A stretch of DNA of 64,000 bases. It comes from Chitinophaga pinensis (lineage in GTDB: Bacteria; Bacteroidota; Bacteroidia; UKL13-3). The position numbers and the translations under genes were made by a program. The notes under the pieces are model-generated. The model ran no database searches. It saw nothing but the letters and a program-made list of their open reading frames with translations, and had not been told where the DNA came from. Where the stretch lies: NCBI GenBank assembly GCA_945870425.1, contig CAMBSD010000010.1:37433-101432 (forward strand), in the 5' to 3' direction. Below are positions 34,363 to 43,537 of the stretch, in pieces. Numbering within the stretch: position 1 is the first letter of the stretch; the number at the start of each line of letters is the position of its first letter.

Positions 34363-36291
34363 TTAAATTTTTATTGATAGTGTGAATTGATAATGACGCA
34401 TGGGAACGGCCCTACTCACAATCACTTGGTAGTTCTCGTTCCAAGCATTGTTTATATTTAGGTTATAGTTTAGAATTGTTTTTTTGATTTTGATGTTTTG
34501 ACCAATGGAGAAATTGCCAATAATATACGAATCTAACCATGCAGTGTTATCGCTCGTGGTGAATCGAATACCTGTGTATGTATGATTATATAAAACATAA
34601 TACGACTTGATATTAGCTCCCAAAGTTATACTGTTTTTAAGTCTTGGCGAATAGGCTATTTGTTTGCCCAATGAAGCATCTCCATTTAAATAACTTTTTT
34701 CAATGATAGATTGACTAGCATCATATAATGCCTTCATAAATATTCGAGAGTCTTTCATGGCAAAGCTGATATCTGCTTGTATTTCCAATCCCATGCTTTT
34801 TGTTTGGCTTATATTCATAGGGCTGCTGAAGCCATTGCTAATGGTCCATTGGATAAAATCATCCATATATCGGTTGTATAATGTTGAAGTAATTTCGCTC
34901 TGTATTATTTTGAAGTTGTCTTTTGGCAATATATATTTTATGGTGAATTCCTCTCCCCAACCTTGTTCGGGTTTAAGATGTATGTTTCCTTTGGCAAATG
35001 CATCATTCCAATATAATTCGTTAAAGGTAGGTAGCCTATAACTTTGGTTGATATTGTAAGATAGCTTTAAGTTTTTTATACCTGTATACTCAAAACCCAA
35101 AGAGGAAACTAGAGGCGCGTCTTGCTCATTGATGAATTCTTTACGGCTACTGAGGCAGCTGTTAAGTTTATGTTTGTTTGATACTATTTTATAAGATGCA
35201 AACAAAGCCAATCTATTTTGTTGCTTGCTCTCTGTATATGCATCTGAGTGTGCCTCTGTATAACTATAATTAGCAGATAATTGTAAAAAATGATTTTGGA
35301 AGGGGTGGAAATAATTTTCGATAAAAGTATTGTATTGTATGCTGTTGGCTGAGCTTTTGCTTAGGTTGGTATCTCTATAGGCAATGCTTTCTTTTAATAA
35401 TGCTGAGCGAAGATTCAATTGATAAAGCTTTCTCATGTATTTCCATTCAGTGCTTAATCTAAGGCTTTCGTCTTGTTGATTGGCTTTATTATCTGGGATA
35501 TTTACGGCAGGTGGTATTTGTCTGTAGCTGCCTTGCACCCATAAGTGCAATGAAACCTGGTTGTGGGTGTTTATTTGCAGATATTCATCCCACAAAAGTC
35601 CACTTTGTTGCAGTTTTGCATTGGTTTGCTTTTGTTCTTTTCCTTGGTTTAAAAAGGTATAACCATTGTCGCCCCATTGGTTGAATATTTTGATAGATGA
35701 GAAAGTTTTTTTATTGCCATACCACAATTTTAGAACTTGTTGTTGGTTGTTAAAGCTACCAATTGAATAGCTAATCTGGCTTCTTAATCCTGACTGAAAC
35801 AAGGCTCCATTTTGAAGTATTACTGAACCTCCCACAGCACCACTTCCATAAATGCTAGATGTGCTTCCATAGTCTATTGATACATTTTCAAATAAGCCTG
35901 CAGGTAGTAGCGCAAAATCTGCTTGTCCAAGCATGGGGCTTTGTAAGTTAAATCCATTCCAGAGTATTGCGGTTTGATTGGCCGAAGAGCCTCTAAAACC
36001 TGCTGTTGCCAGACCGCCTGCACCATAGGACTTAATAAATATTTGGCTGTATTTGCTCAATACCTCTGCCACCGAATTGGCTTGTTGGGTTTGGATAAAT
36101 AAGGTATCAATATGTTGCGTTTTTACAGCTGTTTTAAATGCATCCAATTTATTTGTATAAATATCAACGGGCTTTAGATTTTTGTTGTGCAATACTTGCT
36201 TGTTGCTGTCAACCGGATCCGATTGATAAGCTTGTGCAACAGCCCATGCGCTTAGCACCAAACATAAAAGCATACAACAATATTTTTTCAT
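34363..36291 (-). CDS. btuB: BtuB-like TonB-dependent cobalamin receptor
   Basis: A 642-residue receptor. A signal peptide (to about residue 20) precedes a short N-terminal extension and a plug domain (about 75-165) with Gly-Phe-Arg-Gly-Ser-Ser-Ala-Asn-Gln and Gly-Ser-Gly-Ala-Val-Gly-Gly. The barrel ends Gln-Phe-Thr-Leu-Ser-Ile-Lys-Ile. There is no carboxypeptidase-like domain, and the size fits BtuB. Assignment to cobalamin rests mainly on the cobalamin riboswitch directly upstream and on the DUF4465 and BtuG-like genes downstream. It is the first gene of the operon, and uptake would be repressed when B12 is plentiful. Confidence 0.88.
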   Translation of the reverse strand: MKKYCCMLLCLVLSAWAVAQAYQSDPVDSNKQVLHNKNLKPVDIYTNKLDAFKTAVKTQHIDTLFIQTQQANSVAEVLSKYSQIFIKSYGAGGLATAGFRGSSANQTAILWNGFNLQSPMLGQADFALLPAGLFENVSIDYGSTSSIYGSGAVGGSVILQNGALFQSGLRSQISYSIGSFNNQQQVLKLWYGNKKTFSSIKIFNQWGDNGYTFLNQGKEQKQTNAKLQQSGLLWDEYLQINTHNQVSLHLWVQGSYRQIPPAVNIPDNKANQQDESLRLSTEWKYMRKLYQLNLRSALLKESIAYRDTNLSKSSANSIQYNTFIENYFHPFQNHFLQLSANYSYTEAHSDAYTESKQQNRLALFASYKIVSNKHKLNSCLSSRKEFINEQDAPLVSSLGFEYTGIKNLKLSYNINQSYRLPTFNELYWNDAFAKGNIHLKPEQGWGEEFTIKYILPKDNFKIIQSEITSTLYNRYMDDFIQWTISNGFSSPMNISQTKSMGLEIQADISFAMKDSRIFMKALYDASQSIIEKSYLNGDASLGKQIAYSPRLKNSITLGANIKSYYVLYNHTYTGIRFTTSDNTAWLDSYIIGNFSIGQNIKIKKTILNYNLNINNAWNENYQVIVSRAVPMRHYQFTLSIKI

Positions 36292-36419
36292 TGGTTTTGA
36301 AACAATTGTTGAGCCATGAGAATGAAAATGAATGAATACGAACGAGGAATGACAATAAAATTGAGATACACCTTTATCGCATCACACAGCCTTTTTTCCC
36401 GAAAGCTACAATGATAATA

Positions 36420-36615
36420 TTTGCCTAAGGCAGGTCTTCTGACTTGCACCATTTTTGTTAGTCTTCCCATTCCGCATAGCGGAACAGTGACAAGAAGGAA
36501 ACAAAAATTTTTGATTTACTATATTATAAATCGGTGGTTACAGCAGCGGGTACTGTTCAAGAATTTCACTTGATTCCCTTTTCATCCCGACCCGTGTCGG
36601 GAACCAAAAGCAATG
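36420..36615 (-). promoter_or_regulatory. Cobalamin (adenosylcobalamin) riboswitch
   Basis: On the minus strand the leader carries the B12-box-like AGTCAGAAGACCTGCC (36429-36444). Upstream of it is the core segment with AGGGAATC, AGTGAAATTC, ACAGTACCCGC and TGCTGTAACCACCG (about 36530-36582). A GC hairpin CCCGACaCGGGTCGGG-type arm and the TTTTGGTTCCC start lie near 36584-36612. The order and spacing match the cobalamin riboswitch class, which lowers expression of the downstream genes when adenosylcobalamin is bound. It lies ~130 bp before btuB, so it likely controls all four genes. Confidence 0.9.
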
Positions 36616-37151
36616 GCAAAACTACACCTAAACTTAATTTCTGCAAGTCTCTTTTTTGTATTTTGGCTCAAAGCCTGATACTCTAAGCAAGAAATTTTTT
36701 ACTCAATCTACAAACAAATCTCAAAATTTAATCTCAAATTATCATTTATGAATCACCACTTATTTCTGTTTGGAGTGATCGCATCAATGTCACAGTTTGA
36801 TGATATTGGTAAGACTTTATTCGCATCTAATTCCAAATATGTCTTCAATTAAAGTGGACAAGGTGAAAATATTTTATACCTAATTTGCAATATTACCAAT
36901 GAGGATTTATTATAAAAGTAGGAAAGGATTTAGTTTAAAAGAATTAGGGTGTCAAGTGTTTTTTTTAATTTTAGGTTCATTGAGTATTTTGATTTATATA
37001 GTATCTGTGGAAACTATTAATATAAATTATACCATTGGGTAAATATGTTTATTCAATAACTTAACTGGTAAATACTTATTAAATTAGTTTGTAACTTAAT
37101 TTTTTGGTGCAATATTTGTTTAATTGAATTTGCCGTAACATATTTGAATAC
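36616..37151. other. Intergenic spacer, mostly featureless
   Basis: About 535 bp of very AT-rich DNA. It must contain the promoter of the riboswitch transcript (leftward) and of the thioredoxin-like gene (rightward), but I see no convincing boxes, frames or repeats. Confidence 0.5.
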
Positions 37152-37610
37152 ATGAAAAAGCTAATAATATTTATCGCCATTCTTCCAATACTTGTATCAT
37201 TTGCTCCTAAACAGCAAGAAACCCTGAAATGGTATTCTTGGAACGAAGGTTATCCATTGGCTCAAAAACAAGGAAAAATTTTATTGATAGATGCCTATAC
37301 CGATTGGTGTGGATGGTGCAAGCGCATGGATCGCGATACATACGCCAATGCGGATGTTGTAAAAAAACTTAACCAACATTTTATTGCCATAAAATTCAAC
37401 CCTGAATTGAGCGATTTGAAATATAAAGTTGATAGCCAAACCTATACAGCATCCGAATTTTTTGGTCAGATTAATAGGGGTGAGTCAACAGGTTTTCCTA
37501 CCACCTATTTTATTTCACCCGTAAAACGCAGTTTGTTGATGCAACCGGGCTACCTTGGCCCTGCTGATTTTATGTCGGTCATGGATAAAGTTATCAGCGA
37601 CAATAAATAA
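37152..37610 (+). CDS. Exported thioredoxin-family protein
   Basis: A 152-residue protein with an N-terminal signal sequence and a thioredoxin-like fold. The active site is Trp-Cys53-Gly-Trp-Cys56, and a cis-Pro follows in Gly-Phe-Pro-Thr-Thr. The Tyr-Thr-Asp-Trp-Cys environment resembles the DUF255/thioredoxin_7 group of periplasmic oxidoreductases. The family can reduce or rearrange disulfides or receive electrons from DsbD; which applies is not visible. A single gene; the next is purF after 65 bp. Confidence 0.85.
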   Translation: MKKLIIFIAILPILVSFAPKQQETLKWYSWNEGYPLAQKQGKILLIDAYTDWCGWCKRMDRDTYANADVVKKLNQHFIAIKFNPELSDLKYKVDSQTYTASEFFGQINRGESTGFPTTYFISPVKRSLLMQPGYLGPADFMSVMDKVISDNK

Positions 37611-37651
37611 AAATGTTGAGATTTATTATATATCCCTTTCAACAAATCAAT

Positions 37652-37659
37652 TAGCTTTG
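37652..37659 (+). promoter_or_regulatory. Promoter-like TAnnTTTG box (-7) of purF
   Basis: TAGCTTTG matches the consensus and ends 16 bp before the ATG, implying a very short leader. No clear -33 box. Confidence 0.4.
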
Positions 37660-37675
37660 CTGCTCCATTTTTATT

Positions 37676-39571
37676 ATGAGTGACGATATAAAACACGAAT
37701 GTGGCATTGCCCTAATTCGATTATTAAAACCCCTATCTTATTACCAAAAAAAGTATGGTTCAGCTCAATACGGCCTTCAAAAGCTTTATTTGTTGATGGA
37801 AAAGCAACACAACCGGGGCCAAGATGGTGCGGGAGTGGGCGTAGTGAAATTAGACCCTGAACCAGGTGAAACTTTCATCTACCGCAAAAGAGCGAATGCA
37901 AGTGGCGCCATTGCCGAGATTTTTGATAGCATTTCGAAGAAAATTATTAAATCGGGAAGCAAAGAGCAAATGAACGATGCTGACTATGTGAAGAAAAACG
38001 TACCTTTTATGGGCGAGGTTTTGCTAGGTCACTTAAGATATGGCACACATGGTGGAAATAGTGTGGATTTATGTCACCCTTTCATTCGCGAAAACAATTG
38101 GATTAGCCGCAACTTGATGTTGGCAGGTAATTTCAACCTAACCAATGTGGACGAATTGTTTGATGTTTTGGTAAGTTTGGGGCAACATCCTGTTGAACGC
38201 GCTGATACCGTTACCTTGTTGGAAAAAATTGGTCATTTCTTGGATGATGAAGTGCAAAGAAATTTCACTCGTTTTAAACTAGAAGGTCATAGCAATAAGC
38301 AGATTACTGATAAAATTGCTGAAAATGTAAATGTTTCAAATATACTAAAGCGTGCTTTGAAAGAAGCCGATGGTGGATATGTGATGGCAGGTGTGATTGG
38401 CCACGGAGATGCTTTTGTGATGCGTGATCCAAATGGTATCAGACCATGTTTTTACTACTATAACGATGAGTTTGCAGTGGTAACAAGTGAAAGACCAGCC
38501 ATTCAAACGGGTTTCAATATTCCCATTCGTGAAATAAAAGAACTAGGTGCTGGAAATGCCCTAATCATCAAGAAAAACGGACATATTGAAGAGGTGAGTA
38601 TTAAGCCTGAATTAGAGAAAAAATCATGCTCATTTGAGCGTATTTACTTCTCAAGAGGAAATGACCGCGATATTTACAAAGAGCGTAAAATGTTGGGCTA
38701 TTTGCTAGCCGACATTATTATGAAACAAGTAGGTAACGACTTCAAAAACACCGTATTCTCATACATTCCAAACACTGCAGCTGTAGCTTTTTATGGTATG
38801 GTGGATGGTGTTACAGATTTGTTGGATGTTTGGAAAGCAGAGCAAATAGCCAAGCTAGGTGCGCAGCCTGACCCAACCCAAATCATGAATATCCTTAAAA
38901 CCCACCCAAGGCGTGAACGCGTGGCAGTAAAGGATGCCAAACTAAGAACTTTTATTACAGATGATGCACATCGTGAAGACATGGTAGCACATGTGTATGA
39001 CGTGACTTATGGTATCATTAACAATGATAAGGATACACTTGTTGTTATAGATGATTCAATCGTTCGGGGTACTACTTTAAAACAAAGTATTCTGCGTATT
39101 TTAGATAGATTGCACCCTAAGAAAATAATTATTGTTTCATCAGCCCCTCAAATTCGCTACCCTGATTGCTATGGTATTGATATGAGTAAAATGAAAGACT
39201 TTATTGCTTTTCAAGCTTTGATTGCATTAATAAAAGACCATAAGAAAGAGGCGGTTTTAGACAAGGTATATCAGAAATGTAAAGCCCAAGAAAGCAAACC
39301 TAAAGAAGAGATGGTGAATTATGTGAAGGAATTATATGCCCTTTTTTCTGTAGAGGAAATTTCGGCTAAAATTTCTCAGATTGCCAAACCAAAAGAGATA
39401 AATGCCGAGGTTGAAGTGATATTTAATAGTATCGAAAACTTGCATAAAGCTTGTCCAAATCATACAGGCGATTGGTATTTTAGCGGTGATTACCCTACAC
39501 CAGGCGGTAACAAAGTAGTAAACAAGGCCTTTATTAATTTTGTAGAAGGAAATAGCGGAAGGGCTTATTAA
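37676..39571 (+). CDS. purF: Amidophosphoribosyltransferase, long Bacteroidota form
   Basis: A 631-residue class II glutamine amidotransferase of purine synthesis, converting PRPP and glutamine to phosphoribosylamine. The N-terminal nucleophile is Cys9 in His-Glu-Cys-Gly-Ile, so the first eight residues are probably removed. The glutaminase half has the Arg-Gly-Gln-Asp-Gly-Ala-Gly and Gly-His-Leu-Arg-Tyr-Gly-Thr segments. The phosphoribosyltransferase half has the PRPP motif Val-Val-Ile-Asp-Asp-Ser-Ile-Val-Arg-Gly-Thr-Thr. It is over 100 residues longer than E. coli PurF, a length I know from the Bacteroidota version. No other purine gene is nearby. Confidence 0.92.
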   Translation: MSDDIKHECGIALIRLLKPLSYYQKKYGSAQYGLQKLYLLMEKQHNRGQDGAGVGVVKLDPEPGETFIYRKRANASGAIAEIFDSISKKIIKSGSKEQMNDADYVKKNVPFMGEVLLGHLRYGTHGGNSVDLCHPFIRENNWISRNLMLAGNFNLTNVDELFDVLVSLGQHPVERADTVTLLEKIGHFLDDEVQRNFTRFKLEGHSNKQITDKIAENVNVSNILKRALKEADGGYVMAGVIGHGDAFVMRDPNGIRPCFYYYNDEFAVVTSERPAIQTGFNIPIREIKELGAGNALIIKKNGHIEEVSIKPELEKKSCSFERIYFSRGNDRDIYKERKMLGYLLADIIMKQVGNDFKNTVFSYIPNTAAVAFYGMVDGVTDLLDVWKAEQIAKLGAQPDPTQIMNILKTHPRRERVAVKDAKLRTFITDDAHREDMVAHVYDVTYGIINNDKDTLVVIDDSIVRGTTLKQSILRILDRLHPKKIIIVSSAPQIRYPDCYGIDMSKMKDFIAFQALIALIKDHKKEAVLDKVYQKCKAQESKPKEEMVNYVKELYALFSVEEISAKISQIAKPKEINAEVEVIFNSIENLHKACPNHTGDWYFSGDYPTPGGNKVVNKAFINFVEGNSGRAY

Positions 39572-39600
39572 TAGATAGTTTTTAACCTGAATAACATAAC

Positions 39601-40329
39601 ATGATTTTACGTTCCGAAAATTTAGTTAAACGATACAAGAAACGCACTGTTGTTGACAATGTAAGTATTGAAGTAAACCAAGGAGAGTGTGTTGGATTGT
39701 TAGGACCAAATGGGGCAGGAAAAACCACTTCCTTCTATATGACAGTAGGTTTGATTAAGCCAGATGCAGGTCGTGTGTTACTAGATGGCGAAGAACTAAC
39801 CAATTTGCCCATGTATAAAAGGGCTCAAAAAGGTTTGGGATATCTGCCTCAAGAGCCTAGTATTTTCAGGACATTGAGTGTAGAAGATAATATTAGATCG
39901 GTGATGGAAATGAATGATATACCTAAAGCCGAAATTGAAGAAAAGCTTGAATCCTTGATTAGCGAATTCACCTTACACAAAGTGCGCAAAAGCATGGGTA
40001 ATGTGTTGAGCGGGGGCGAAAGACGTAGAACTGAGATTGCACGAGCCTTAGCCGTTAATCCGAAGTTTATTCTTCTTGATGAACCTTTTGCCGGTATCGA
40101 CCCCATTGCTGTGGAAGATATACAACAGATTGTATCTAGGCTTAAACATAAAAATATCGGAATATTGATTACCGACCATAATGTTCACGAAACCCTCTCT
40201 ATTGTCGATAGAGCCTATCTTTTGTTTGAGGGTAAGATTCTTAAAACAGGTACAGCACAAGAGTTGGCAGATGATGAGATGGTGCGTAAAGTATACTTAG
40301 GTCAAAACTTCGAATTGAGGTATAGTTAA
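39601..40329 (+). CDS. lptB: LPS export ABC transporter ATP-binding protein LptB
   Basis: A 242-residue ATPase of normal LptB length. Walker A is Gly-Pro-Asn-Gly-Ala-Gly-Lys-Thr (about residues 35-42); the signature [14 protein letters not shown] and the Walker B segment ending Asp-Glu-Pro-Phe-Ala-Gly-Ile-Asp-Pro are diagnostic for LptB. It powers extraction of lipopolysaccharide from the inner membrane with LptFG. The gene lies 29 bp after purF and may be co-transcribed with it; no lptFG is present here. Confidence 0.94.
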   Translation: MILRSENLVKRYKKRTVVDNVSIEVNQGECVGLLGPNGAGKTTSFYMTVGLIKPDAGRVLLDGEELTNLPMYKRAQKGLGYLPQEPSIFRTLSVEDNIRSVMEMNDIPKAEIEEKLESLISEFTLHKVRKSMGNVLSGGERRRTEIARALAVNPKFILLDEPFAGIDPIAVEDIQQIVSRLKHKNIGILITDHNVHETLSIVDRAYLLFEGKILKTGTAQELADDEMVRKVYLGQNFELRYS

Positions 40330-40338
40330 ATCAAAACC

Positions 40339-40383
40339 CGTCAGACGATTGTGGCTCAGGTATTGTGGAGGAAGGCGTCAGAC
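40339..40383. repeat. Short GC-rich direct-repeat pair
   Basis: CGTCAGAC occurs at 40339-40346 and 40376-40383, with ATTGTGG repeated inside at 40348 and 40362. This compact block stands out against the AT-rich spacer after lptB. No function assigned. Confidence 0.4.
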
Positions 40384-40455
40384 AGGTAAATAAAACACAT
40401 GTATTTAAATCAATAAAGTCTGATAATTATACCCTCTTTGAAAGTCTAAAATAAA

Positions 40456-40683
40456 ATGGACGAAACCCAAAAAAATAATCCTTTGCATGGCAAAACCCTT
40501 GAAGCCATATTAACCCATTTGGTAAACACCTTTGGTTGGGAAGAATTAGGCGAAAAAATCAGTGTCAATAGTTTTCGAAACAGCCCAAGCATATCTTCAA
40601 GTTTGAAATTTCTTCGCAAAACACCTTGGGCAAGAGCTAAGGTGGAAAGCCTATATTTATATTGCCTTAGAAAAGGGATTTAA
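40456..40683 (+). CDS. VF530-family (DUF2132) small DNA-binding-like protein
   Basis: A 75-residue protein that closely follows the VF530 family: [20 protein letters not shown], and the end [10 protein letters not shown]. The family adopts a helical fold proposed to bind DNA; the role is unknown. It is complete and stands alone. The ~240-bp spacer after it holds a short palindrome AACCCTGAAGGGTT at 40765-40778. Confidence 0.9.
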   Translation: MDETQKNNPLHGKTLEAILTHLVNTFGWEELGEKISVNSFRNSPSISSSLKFLRKTPWARAKVESLYLYCLRKGI

Positions 40684-40924
40684 TCCTTAATCAAATCTAA
40701 ATTACTTGCTAATTTGAAGAAATTGATTTTATCATATTCGTTCAACAAAATGTAAATTTATTTAAACCCTGAAGGGTTCAATATCTAAATCCATGTTTTG
40801 TATCTCATGACTTTTTAGCACATCCGATTTCATACACATTTAGATTATTTAGTTACTAATAAAGTTATTTTTGTTTGTCTTTTTATTACTATTGCTTTTA
40901 TAAATAAATGTTCAAGCACTTTGT

Positions 40925-42547
40925 ATGATTAAACGCCTTCTATTTTATATTGCTATGATTGTTTTAATAAACAACATTCGGGCACAAACATTACCCTTAA
41001 TTCCTAAGCCAAACCAAATGATAATGGGCTCTGGAAACTTCATAATTGATAAGCACACCATCATATTGGCAGATAAGAAATCATCAGAAGCCAGGTACTT
41101 ACAAGAATTTATTCAAAGCAATTATGGTATTAAATTAAGGATTACAAATCAAAGCAAAGCAAACCAACAAGAAATTAAATTACTTTCAATAGTTAAAATG
41201 CCTACTGATAAAAATGAAGCTTATCAATTATCAGTTAAAGCAAAACAGATTGCAATTCATGCTAACAACTCTGCAGGTGTTTTCAATGGCATTCAAACGC
41301 TATTGCAATTGTTACCATTAGTAAAAACCACAGCCCTATCTATTCCATGTCTTGATATTGCTGATGCCCCAAAATACGAGTGGCGAGGCATGCACTTAGA
41401 TTGCAGTCGACATTTTTTTACGAAAGAGGAAGTAAAAAAATACATTGATTATTTAGCTTTGTATAAGCTAAATGTTTTTCATTGGCATTTGGTGGATGAC
41501 CAAGGTTGGCGTGTAGAAATAAAAAAATATCCCCTGCTTACCAGAATAGGAAGCAAACGCAAGGCCACTTTAATTGGTAAACCTACTTTTGATTCATTAG
41601 GTAACGCATCACCAAACGATAAATATGATAGCACTTTGTATGAAGGTTATTATTCACAGAAAGACATCAAAGAAGTAGTTGCCTATGCACAAACTCGTCA
41701 TATTACAGTTCTACCTGAAATTGAAATGCCAGGACATTCTTTAGCTGCCTTGGCTGCTTATCCTCAATTTGCTTGCAATGCAGGTCCTTTTGAAACCTTT
41801 AGCAGATGGGGTGTTTCTGATGATGTGTATTGCGCAGGTAATGATGAGACCTTTACATTTTTAGAAAATATCTTAAAAGAAGTAATGCCCCTTTTCCCTG
41901 GAAAATACATTCACATTGGTGGTGATGAATGTGTGAAAACCCGCTGGAAAACCTGCACCAAATGTCAGAAGCGTAAAGCAGATGAACAATTAGCTGATGA
42001 AGAATCTTTGCAAAGTTATTTTATTACCCGCATCGAGAAATTTGTGAATGCCAATGGCAAACAAATTATTGGTTGGGACGAAATATTAGAAGGTGGCCTT
42101 GCACCCAATGCAGCCGTAATGAGTTGGCGAGGAATCAATGGTGGCGTTGCAGCTGCCAAACAAAAACACTATGTGGTGATGAGCCCCGGTAGACCATGTT
42201 ATTTCGACCATTACCAAAGTAAGGCGAGGGATAAAGAACCAATGGCCATTGGGGGTTTTAACCCACTTGATTCGGTTTACAATTACAATCCCACGCCTGA
42301 TTCATTGAATACCGATGAACAAAAATATATCATGGGGGCACAAGCCAATGTGTGGACAGAATATATTACTACTTTTTCGCATGTAGAGTATATGTCATTG
42401 CCAAGAATGAGTGCACTTTCAGAAGTATTATGGACAAACCAAGAAAATAAAAATTACACAGATTTTGTTAGCAGACTTAAGCAACATACGGGCCTTTTGG
42501 ATAGGATGAAAGCCAATTATGCTAAACATTTTAATAGCAACAATTAA
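40925..42547 (+). CDS. Beta-N-acetylhexosaminidase, GH20
   Basis: A 540-residue exported GH20 enzyme. A signal peptide (to about residue 20, ending Ile-Arg-Ala-Gln) precedes an N-terminal GH20b domain (about 22-140). The catalytic TIM barrel follows, with Trp-Arg-Gly-Met-His-Leu-Asp-Cys-Ser-Arg at its start. The acid pair Asp334-Glu335 lies in His-Ile-Gly-Gly-Asp-Glu-Cys. GH20 enzymes remove terminal GlcNAc or GalNAc with substrate assistance. It shares one base (TAATG) with the following glycosylasparaginase gene, so it heads a four-gene glycan-breakdown operon. Confidence 0.94.
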   Translation: MIKRLLFYIAMIVLINNIRAQTLPLIPKPNQMIMGSGNFIIDKHTIILADKKSSEARYLQEFIQSNYGIKLRITNQSKANQQEIKLLSIVKMPTDKNEAYQLSVKAKQIAIHANNSAGVFNGIQTLLQLLPLVKTTALSIPCLDIADAPKYEWRGMHLDCSRHFFTKEEVKKYIDYLALYKLNVFHWHLVDDQGWRVEIKKYPLLTRIGSKRKATLIGKPTFDSLGNASPNDKYDSTLYEGYYSQKDIKEVVAYAQTRHITVLPEIEMPGHSLAALAAYPQFACNAGPFETFSRWGVSDDVYCAGNDETFTFLENILKEVMPLFPGKYIHIGGDECVKTRWKTCTKCQKRKADEQLADEESLQSYFITRIEKFVNANGKQIIGWDEILEGGLAPNAAVMSWRGINGGVAAAKQKHYVVMSPGRPCYFDHYQSKARDKEPMAIGGFNPLDSVYNYNPTPDSLNTDEQKYIMGAQANVWTEYITTFSHVEYMSLPRMSALSEVLWTNQENKNYTDFVSRLKQHTGLLDRMKANYAKHFNSNN

Positions 42548-43533
42548 TGACCGATAGAAGAAATTTTATAAAGACATCTGTTTTGGCTTCGGCTGCTGTT
42601 TTGGTAAACAGTTGTGCAGATGATAAACCTAAAGTAAATAAAAAAGTTAACAAGCCCATTGTTCTTTCCACCTGGAAATTTGGATTGAATTGCAATGAAG
42701 TAGCTTGGGATGTATTGGAAAACAATGGCAGAGCCCTCGATGCAGTTGAAGCAGGAGTGAAGGTGTGTGAAGCTGATCCTAACGAACGCAGTGTAGGATA
42801 TGGTGGTAGACCTGATAGAGATGGTCGTGTAACACTTGATGCATGCATCATGGACGAGATGTCTAACATTGGTTCGATAGCTTCATTGGAGTTTATCAAA
42901 CACCCCATTTCAGTGGCCCGGGCAGTGATGGAAAAAACACCACATGTGATGTTGGTGGGTGATGGTGCTTTGCAATTTGCTTTGACACAAGGTTTCAAAA
43001 AAGAAAATTTATTGGTGCCCGATTCTGAAAGAGAATGGAAAGAATGGCTTAAGAATTCTGAGTACAAACCCATCGCCAATATCGAAAACCATGATACCAT
43101 TGGTATGATAGCATTGGATGCACAAGGCAACCTTTCTGGTGCATGTACCACAAGCGGAATGGCATTTAAAATGCATGGCCGTGTAGGAGATTCTCCTATT
43201 ATTGGAGCAGGTTTATATGTTGATAATGAAATTGGAGCAGCTACAGCCACAGGGCATGGTGAGGAAGTGATTCGCATTGCGGGATGCCATTTGGTGGTTG
43301 AATTGATGCGTCAAGGTAAGTCGCCACAAAAAGCTTGTGAAGAAGCTGTATCTCGTGTGGTGAAGTTAATGAAACTGCGCAAGAAAGAATTAAAAGACAT
43401 ACAAGTGGGTTTCATTGCCTTGAATAAAAATGGTGAAGTAGGTTCTTATTGTGTGCAAAGTGGATTTAACTATGCTGTTTATGATGCAACTGGAAATAGA
43501 CTGATAGATGCAGGCTATCATATCAAAGTGTAA
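42547..43533 (+). CDS. Glycosylasparaginase (N4-(beta-GlcNAc)-asparaginase), Tat-type lipoprotein
   Basis: A 328-residue Ntn hydrolase. The N-terminus has a twin-arginine motif Asp-Arg-Arg-Asn-Phe-Ile-Lys and then a lipobox-like Val-Asn-Ser-Cys, suggesting Tat export followed by lipidation. The autocleavage/nucleophile site is Asn-His-Asp-Thr184-Ile-Gly, as in aspartylglucosaminidase. Gly-Asp-Ser-Pro-Ile-Ile-Gly-Ala-Gly and Ala-Thr-Gly-His-Gly-Glu follow. It would cleave the bond between GlcNAc and asparagine of glycoproteins. It overlaps the GH20 gene by one base and is followed four bases later by cutC. Confidence 0.92.
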   Translation: MTDRRNFIKTSVLASAAVLVNSCADDKPKVNKKVNKPIVLSTWKFGLNCNEVAWDVLENNGRALDAVEAGVKVCEADPNERSVGYGGRPDRDGRVTLDACIMDEMSNIGSIASLEFIKHPISVARAVMEKTPHVMLVGDGALQFALTQGFKKENLLVPDSEREWKEWLKNSEYKPIANIENHDTIGMIALDAQGNLSGACTTSGMAFKMHGRVGDSPIIGAGLYVDNEIGAATATGHGEEVIRIAGCHLVVELMRQGKSPQKACEEAVSRVVKLMKLRKKELKDIQVGFIALNKNGEVGSYCVQSGFNYAVYDATGNRLIDAGYHIKV

Positions 43534-43537
43534 AAGA

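Noticed and set aside
36288..36470. 60-codon minus-strand frame
   Set aside because: It lies inside the cobalamin riboswitch and leader; the translation has no protein-like features.
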